Below are positions 59,113 to 64,000 of a stretch of 64,000 bases of DNA, in pieces (position 1 is the stretch's first letter; every line of letters starts with the position of its first letter). Made by a program: the position numbers and the translations under genes. The notes beneath the pieces were generated by a model that searched no databases, was not told the DNA's origin, and saw only the letters and a list, made by a program, of their open reading frames with translations. The DNA comes from JASHSH01 sp036490215. GTDB lineage: Bacteria > Pseudomonadota > Alphaproteobacteria > Rhodospirillales > Magnetospirillaceae. The stretch spans positions 1-64,000 of the forward strand of contig DASXEH010000081.1 of the NCBI GenBank assembly GCA_036490215.1, in the 5' to 3' direction.

Positions 59113-61026
59113 ATGTCGCTCTCGATGATGACATCCCTGGGCGAGGCCATCGCGATCGCGCTGATCATCGGCGCGCTGGTCGAGGTCGCGCGCCGATCGC
59201 GCATCGCTCAGATGCCCGGCCGGTACGGCATCAATTCGATCCTGGCCGGGTTCGCGCTGTTGCTGATCGGCGCTCTTGCCGCCTTCGCTTCGGACTATTG
59301 GACCGATGGCCGAGTCACATCGCCGGAATGGGGCTATGTGGCGCTCGACATCGTGTCCTTCGTCACCCTGATCGGCGGGCTGCTCCTCGTTCTGCGCGGC
59401 ATCCTGGCATGGCTTCCTGTGTTGCGGTCGTTGTCGGCCGAAACGCACGCCCAGGCGGTGTTGGCCGAAACCCACAAACGCCTGACGGCCGAAGCCGAGG
59501 CGTTGCTGGTCGATGCGCTCGATTCAACCGATGAAGGCTTCGCCGTCTATGACGCGGACGGAAAACTATCGGCAGTCAACAAGGGCTATCGCGTAAGGCT
59601 TCCCGCAAACGTCCATTTCGAGATCGGCGATCATTTCGACACGATCACGCGCAGCATTGTCGCCGCCGGCACGCGCACAATGGGTCTCGACAATCAGCTG
59701 ATGCCGCCGGGCCAGGCGCCGCCGCTCAACCAGTTCATGGCCGGACCGGTCGAGCAGCTTTTACCCGATGGCCGCTGGCTGCGCGTGGCGGCGCGACCGA
59801 CGCGGGCGGGCGGTATCGTCGTCACCACCAACGACATCACCGACCGCAAACGGCGCGAGCATCAGATCGCCGGCAGCGTCGCGCAAATGACGGCGATCAT
59901 CGATAACATGCCGGTCGGCGTGGCCCTGTTCGATTCCACTACAGGTCTCCTCGCCTGTAACGAACGGCTGCGCCAATGGCTGAAATTGCCGCGCGAATTG
60001 ACCCTGCCCGGGACGCCATTGTTGCGCTTTCTGACCTACACCGCCGAACGCGGCGATTTCGGCGATCAGGACAGCGACGCAGACATCGCGCGTTTGACCG
60101 AGCGCATGAGCGCCGGCTCGATTTCGTCCGAACTCTCCGTGCCCGGCGGGCAGGTGTTGGAAATGCACGGCACCGCGTTATCGGGCGGCACCACCATCGT
60201 TACCTTCAGCGATATTACCGAGCGCAAACGCATTCAGGATGCGGAACACAGAGCCATGGTGGCGATGGCCGAAGCGGCGCGTGTGAAATCTGATTTTCTC
60301 GCCAACATGTCACACGAGCTGCGAACGCCGCTCAACGCGATCATCGGTTTCTCCGAGGTGATGTCGGCCCAGATCCTGGGGCCGCTTTCTGACAAATATA
60401 GGGAATATGCCGGCGACATCACTGCGTCGGCGCGGCATCTCCTGGCGCTGATCGGCGATGTGCTCGATCTCTCGAAGGTCGAAGCGGGCCGCATGGAGCT
60501 GTCCGACGAGATCGTTGATATCGCGCAAGTGGCAGCATCCTGCGTCACCATGGTCACGCTGGCCGCGAACAAAGGGAAGATCATCGTCTCGACCGCGTTT
60601 CCCGCTGCCCTGCCGGGCATCCGCGGCGATCGCCGCCGCATTCTTCAAGTGTTGCTCAATCTGCTGACCAATGCGGTCAAATTTACGCGCGAGGACGGTC
60701 GTATTGTCATCGGGGCGCAGGCGCAGTCCGATGGTCTGCGCATCACGATCGCCGATACGGGGATCGGCATTGCCGCCGAAGACATTCCACGCGTGATGCA
60801 GGATTGGGGACAGGCGCGCAGCGATCTTACACGCGACGGCGAAGGGACAGGCCTTGGCTTGCCGCTGTCGCGCCGCTTGATGGAACTGCACGACGGCACG
60901 CTGCAGCTTGAAAGCACGGTCGGGGTGGGGACGACGGTCAGCCTTTGGTTCCCGTCTGCGCGACTGGCGCCTTCGATACCGGCGCCGGCTGCGGCGGGGT
61001 CGAACCCGGTGGGGGCGTCTTCTTAA
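59113..61026 (+). CDS. Membrane-anchored PAS histidine kinase
   Basis: A 637-aa sensor kinase. Three N-terminal membrane segments (about 9-27, 40-60, 75-98) are followed by two PAS-type domains (DSTDEGFAVYDADGKL and DNMPVGVALFDSTTGLLACNE). The kinase core is the type with FLANMSHELRTPLNAIIGFSE (phospho-His H401), SARHLLALIGDVLDLSKVEAG, NLLTNAVKFT and ADTGIGIAAEDIPRVMQDWGQ. No receiver domain is attached and no regulator gene is downstream, so it is an orphan or acts through a shared phosphotransferase. Its 3' end overlaps the convergent Sel1 gene by 89 bp. Confidence 0.93.
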   Translation: MSLSMMTSLGEAIAIALIIGALVEVARRSRIAQMPGRYGINSILAGFALLLIGALAAFASDYWTDGRVTSPEWGYVALDIVSFVTLIGGLLLVLRGILAWLPVLRSLSAETHAQAVLAETHKRLTAEAEALLVDALDSTDEGFAVYDADGKLSAVNKGYRVRLPANVHFEIGDHFDTITRSIVAAGTRTMGLDNQLMPPGQAPPLNQFMAGPVEQLLPDGRWLRVAARPTRAGGIVVTTNDITDRKRREHQIAGSVAQMTAIIDNMPVGVALFDSTTGLLACNERLRQWLKLPRELTLPGTPLLRFLTYTAERGDFGDQDSDADIARLTERMSAGSISSELSVPGGQVLEMHGTALSGGTTIVTFSDITERKRIQDAEHRAMVAMAEAARVKSDFLANMSHELRTPLNAIIGFSEVMSAQILGPLSDKYREYAGDITASARHLLALIGDVLDLSKVEAGRMELSDEIVDIAQVAASCVTMVTLAANKGKIIVSTAFPAALPGIRGDRRRILQVLLNLLTNAVKFTREDGRIVIGAQAQSDGLRITIADTGIGIAAEDIPRVMQDWGQARSDLTRDGEGTGLGLPLSRRLMELHDGTLQLESTVGVGTTVSLWFPSARLAPSIPAPAAAGSNPVGASS

Positions 61027-61735
61027 GCTTGGCCTTGGCGTCTTCGACGTCCCATTGGGACATGCGCTGCGTCAGCGCTTCGAGGGCAGCTTTGGGATCG
61101 AACTCCGGATCGGTGCCGTGCAGCACCGCCTGGTCGCCATCGAGCGCGGCGCTGTACCAGTAATAAGCATCGATCTTGCTTTGCTTGACGACGGTGCCGA
61201 CCTCATAGGCTTCGCCCAGCATGTATTGCGCAGCCGGCTGGCCGTCATCGGCTGCCCTCGTCACCCAGATGATCCCTTCCTTTTCGTCGCGCATCACGCC
61301 GTCGCCGCGCAGATACACCCGGCCGAGCGCATATTCGGCCGCGGGCGATTTCCCTGACGTCGCCGCCTCACGATAGAGGATCAGCGCCTTGGCGCGATCG
61401 CGCGGCCCGGGCGCGCGGCCCGATTCGTACATCAGCCCCAGCGCGTATTGCGCATCGGGATTGTTCTGCGTCGCGGCCTTCTCATACCAGGCCGTCGCCT
61501 GGGCATTGTCCACGGTCGTACCCAAGCCGAACTGGTTGAGATAGCCCATCCCGTATTGCGACTGGGCATCGCCGGCTTCAGCAGCCTTTTGCCAGGTTTC
61601 GAGCGCTACCGCGTATTGGTTCGCCTGAAGCGCCTTCACCCCATCCTGGAATGCGTCCGCCCAGACGGGGCCGACGGAAGCCAGGATCAGCGCCCCGGCT
61701 CCGGCAACAGCCCTGAAAAAGCGTTTGTTCGCCAT
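60938..61735 (-). CDS. Secreted Sel1/TPR-repeat protein
   Basis: A 265-aa periplasmic protein. A signal peptide ends in PVWA at residue 26. Four to five Sel1-type repeats follow: QSQYGMGYLNQFGLG, DAQYALGLMYESGR, AAEYALGRVYLRGDGV and AAQYMLGEAYEVG. The C-terminus is a Pro-rich tail (PPPGSTPPQPAP) that lies within the overlap with the convergent kinase gene. Such repeats mediate protein contacts in envelope assembly or signalling. The specific role is unknown. Confidence 0.85.
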   Translation of the reverse strand: MANKRFFRAVAGAGALILASVGPVWADAFQDGVKALQANQYAVALETWQKAAEAGDAQSQYGMGYLNQFGLGTTVDNAQATAWYEKAATQNNPDAQYALGLMYESGRAPGPRDRAKALILYREAATSGKSPAAEYALGRVYLRGDGVMRDEKEGIIWVTRAADDGQPAAQYMLGEAYEVGTVVKQSKIDAYYWYSAALDGDQAVLHGTDPEFDPKAALEALTQRMSQWDVEDAKAKLKKTPPPGSTPPQPAPVSKAPVAQTGTKG

Positions 61736-61903
61736 GAGCGGACCTTATCGCCGGAGGAGGCGATGCGTCCATGGCCGCCCATGACCACTGCTTCGTGCGA
61801 TTATCGCCCAAACTGTCCGAGTGATCTCAGTCACATTTTGGGTTGCCTTTCGAATTCTTAATCAGCACAATCGGAAAGTCCGATAGATGCACAGGGGGCA
61901 CCA

Positions 61904-62704
61904 TTGACACTTCGGATCGGCCAGCGCGCTGCTTTAGCGCTGATGGTGGCGGTCGGCCTCATGGGGGCCCTGCCCGCCCAAGCGCTGCAATGCGTGCCAT
62001 ACGCGCGCGCCGCATCTGGCATCGACCTACGGGGCGATGCTTGGCGGTGGTGGAATGCCGCCGCCGGTGTCTATGACCGCGGTCATGCGCCGAAGCTCGG
62101 TGCCGTTATGGTTTTCCGCAAATACGGCAAGATGCGCCTGGGCCACGTTGCCGTGGTGCAGCATGTCGTTAACGGCCGCGAAATCCTGATCGACCACGCC
62201 AATTGGGGCCCTCGCGGCGCCAAAGGCCGCGTCATGAAGATGGTCTCGGTGCGCGACGTTTCGCCGCACAACGACTGGTCGCAGGTCAAAGTGTGGAATG
62301 TGAACACCGAGGACTACGGTACCCGCACATACCCCACCTACGGCTTCATCTACCCCCGGGGCGGCGCAAAAGTGTCCGAAGCCGTCTTTACGGTGGAAAT
62401 GCCCGAGGATGTGACGTCGTTGCTGGCCTCGGCGGAACAAAATCCGCCGACCAAGGTTGATATGGCCGCCACCGAAGCGGTTCTCGACACGTTGGCGAGT
62501 GCGGTGCCGCAACCGGTGGCCGAAGAGCTCGTAAAAGTTGATTATAATGACGAGTCGGCCGCCCCCGTTGCGGAGCAGCCAGCCGCGCCGGCCCCCATTG
62601 TCCTTGCCGAAGTGGTGCACGCGACACCGGTCTCGGGCCGCTTGAAGAGACCTTGGGATGGCGACCACCAGGCTGCCGTGCTTGCTGGGTCCGGAAAGTA
62701 TTGA
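61904..62704 (+). CDS. Secreted CHAP-domain peptidoglycan amidase/peptidase
   Basis: A 266-aa protein starting at a TTG with GGGGG about 7 nt upstream, needed to retain the signal peptide (LALMVAVGLMGALPAQA). The mature protein begins almost directly with the catalytic Cys (C30 in LQCVPYAR), and His H81 is in RLGHVAVVQ, the CHAP pattern for cysteine hydrolases that cut cell-wall peptides. A Pro/Ala/Val-rich C-terminal extension of about 90 residues follows the domain (EMPEDVTSLLASAEQ, then VPQPVAEELVKVDYNDES). An Asn or Asp third residue may be in IDHANWGP. Confidence 0.83.
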   Translation: MTLRIGQRAALALMVAVGLMGALPAQALQCVPYARAASGIDLRGDAWRWWNAAAGVYDRGHAPKLGAVMVFRKYGKMRLGHVAVVQHVVNGREILIDHANWGPRGAKGRVMKMVSVRDVSPHNDWSQVKVWNVNTEDYGTRTYPTYGFIYPRGGAKVSEAVFTVEMPEDVTSLLASAEQNPPTKVDMAATEAVLDTLASAVPQPVAEELVKVDYNDESAAPVAEQPAAPAPIVLAEVVHATPVSGRLKRPWDGDHQAAVLAGSGKY

Positions 62705-62861
62705 TCCTACGATAAGACGGCCTACCTTCCTGATCACAGCGGCCGGGCGGATTCTGTTGTAAATCCGAGCCCGTACCCTTTTCCCTAGGGCTGAATTTCG
62801 TTACTGTCACCGGTCTATACGGGGAGTGGGGCCGTCGGTCATTGCCGGCCTCGGAGAAACA

Positions 62862-64000
62862 ATGGCGCTGCGCATTTCGAAACCCGGGACACGGGCTGCA
62901 AAGCCGTCGCGGCGTGCGCACGGAAAAGGTCCCGCCCGGGCCAAATTGAAGAACACGACCCGATCGAAGGTCAAAGCAAAGATCGTCGCGAAGACGCAAG
63001 CGAAGCCCCGGGCCGTGGTACGGCCCGAGCTTAAGCAAGACCGTGTGACCGTTCGCAAGCCTTTCAAGGCACGTATCCGCCAGGCCGAGCCCTACCAACA
63101 GGCGATCGACGCCCTGGGCGAAGCGATCATCAGCACCGACATCACCGGCCGCGTGATCCATTGCAACCCGGCGGGCGTACGCCTGTTCGGCGACAAATCC
63201 GGCGATATGCGCGATAGAAACCTGGGTGAATATCTGATCGATCCGGCGCACCCGACCGAGAGTCCGGAAATTCTCCTCGCGCGCGTCACCGAGCGGCTGG
63301 CCACCATCCATCGCGGTCTCATCGGCTTACGGCGCGACGGCTCGCGCTTCTCAGTCGATGTCAGCGGCACGCGCATGTCCCAACAGGGCGGCGCGGCCTA
63401 TATCGTGATCTTCCGTGACGTCAGCCAGCAAGCCGCCGATATGGCCAAACTGCGCCGGGCCGCCGCGGTGTTCGATGCGACGACGGAAGGCATCATGGTG
63501 CTGGGCCTCGATTGGCGGATCGAGGCCGTCAATCGCGCCTTCATGACGATCACCGGATTCGCCGAGCGCGACGTGCTCGGTCACAGGCCGAATTTCCTGA
63601 CGACGAAAAAAGCCGACCCGAACCTGTCCGATATCGTCGCTGCCGCGGTGCGCGATGCTGGACGTTGGGATGCCGATACGCGCGGCCATCGCAAGAGCGG
63701 CGAAGCCTATTCCGAACGACTCACGGTCACCGGCGTTCGCGATGATACAGGCGCGATCACGGGCTATGTCGCGGTCACGGCCGATGTAACCCAGCGCCGC
63801 CAGGACGAGGAACGCATCCGCTATCAGGCGAATTTCGATTCGCTGACCGGCTTGCCCAACCGCAGCCTGTTCATGGACCGCTTGAGCCTGGCGGTGACGA
63901 CCGCCGACCGCAACAAGAACCGCGTGGCGCTGATGTTCATCGACCTCGACGGATTCAAGCTGGTCAACGACACGCTGGGCCACGATGCGGGCGATTCGCT
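62862..64000 (+). CDS. PAS-PAS-GGDEF diguanylate cyclase, 3'-truncated by the window edge
   Basis: An open frame from the ATG at 62862 (GGAGAAACA just upstream) to the end of the window, 379 codons seen. The first 80 residues are strongly basic (for example SRRAHGKGPARAKLKN and KVKAKIVAKTQAK). Two PAS domains follow (AIISTDITGRVIHCNPAGVRLFG; FDATTEGIMVLGLDWRIEAVN) with a PAC-like ADVTQRRQDEERI end. Then comes the GGDEF domain start (FDSLTGLPNRSLFMDRL, MFIDLDGFKLVNDTLGHDAGD). The GGDEF loop itself and any EAL domain lie beyond the edge. It would make or sense cyclic di-GMP, fitting a motile bacterium. Confidence 0.9.
   Translation, partial: MALRISKPGTRAAKPSRRAHGKGPARAKLKNTTRSKVKAKIVAKTQAKPRAVVRPELKQDRVTVRKPFKARIRQAEPYQQAIDALGEAIISTDITGRVIHCNPAGVRLFGDKSGDMRDRNLGEYLIDPAHPTESPEILLARVTERLATIHRGLIGLRRDGSRFSVDVSGTRMSQQGGAAYIVIFRDVSQQAADMAKLRRAAAVFDATTEGIMVLGLDWRIEAVNRAFMTITGFAERDVLGHRPNFLTTKKADPNLSDIVAAAVRDAGRWDADTRGHRKSGEAYSERLTVTGVRDDTGAITGYVAVTADVTQRRQDEERIRYQANFDSLTGLPNRSLFMDRLSLAVTTADRNKNRVALMFIDLDGFKLVNDTLGHDAGDS

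Overview
The window is GC-rich chromosomal DNA from an alphaproteobacterium, most likely a member of the Rhodospirillales in the broad sense. The flagellar block is the main clue: fliX lies divergent to flgI, flaF follows flgL, and a MotE-like gene and a DUF6468-like gene sit beside fliM and fliL. The double cold-shock-domain protein, the nearly cysteine-free DksA, the plant-type glutamate-cysteine ligase and the METTL20-like lysine methyltransferase also fit. This placement is inference from gene content; there is no rRNA or tRNA gene here to confirm it.

Layout. 1-12.7 kb is housekeeping: the 3' part of NADP-isocitrate dehydrogenase, a secreted alpha/beta hydrolase, ubiA with a METTL20-like methyltransferase, a YXWGXW-type secreted protein, a nitronate monooxygenase, rsmE, a glutathione pair (gshA and a gamma-glutamyltransferase), an O-antigen-ligase-like membrane protein and an acyl-CoA synthetase. 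12.9-29.7 kb is a flagellar cluster. The leftward operon fliL-fliM-DUF6468-motE is divergent from flgF-flgG-flgA-flgH. Then come leftward dksA and fliX, and rightward flgI-flgJ(N-terminal type)-flgN-like-flgK-flgL-flaF. Both flgF and flgI are preceded by clear sigma-54 (-24/-12) promoters, the usual middle/late class control in alphaproteobacterial flagella. FlgK (1119 aa) and FlgL (767 aa) are both greatly enlarged by internal repeats.

30-47 kb holds a double cold-shock protein, a coiled-coil protein translationally coupled to a GAF-GAF-PAS-class III nucleotide cyclase, an MFS carrier, and an envelope operon (hldD-lgt-midA-like-pgeF-lipoprotein). After these come a TPR protein, tldD, a YdcF-family protein, an AidB-type acyl-CoA dehydrogenase, a cysteine hydrolase and a CynX-like MFS protein.

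47-64 kb holds a large secreted TPR protein, a PadR-like protein, a DUF4864 protein, a secreted methyltransferase-fold protein and an SDR. Next is an Opp/Dpp-type ABC importer (binding protein plus two permeases, no ATPase in view), with a REP-like palindrome between the binding-protein gene and the permease genes. A His-rich periplasmic protein is divergent from an OmpR/histidine-kinase pair. The window ends with a PAS histidine kinase, a Sel1-repeat protein, a CHAP amidase/peptidase and a PAS-GGDEF protein cut by the right edge.

I found no CRISPR array, IS element, prophage, tRNA or rRNA, and no convincing unknown defence or biosynthetic system. The most unusual material is the repeat-expanded hook-filament junction proteins with their unusual FlgN-like chaperone candidate, the repeat coiled-coil/cyclase pair, and several small regulatory architectures listed in the findings.
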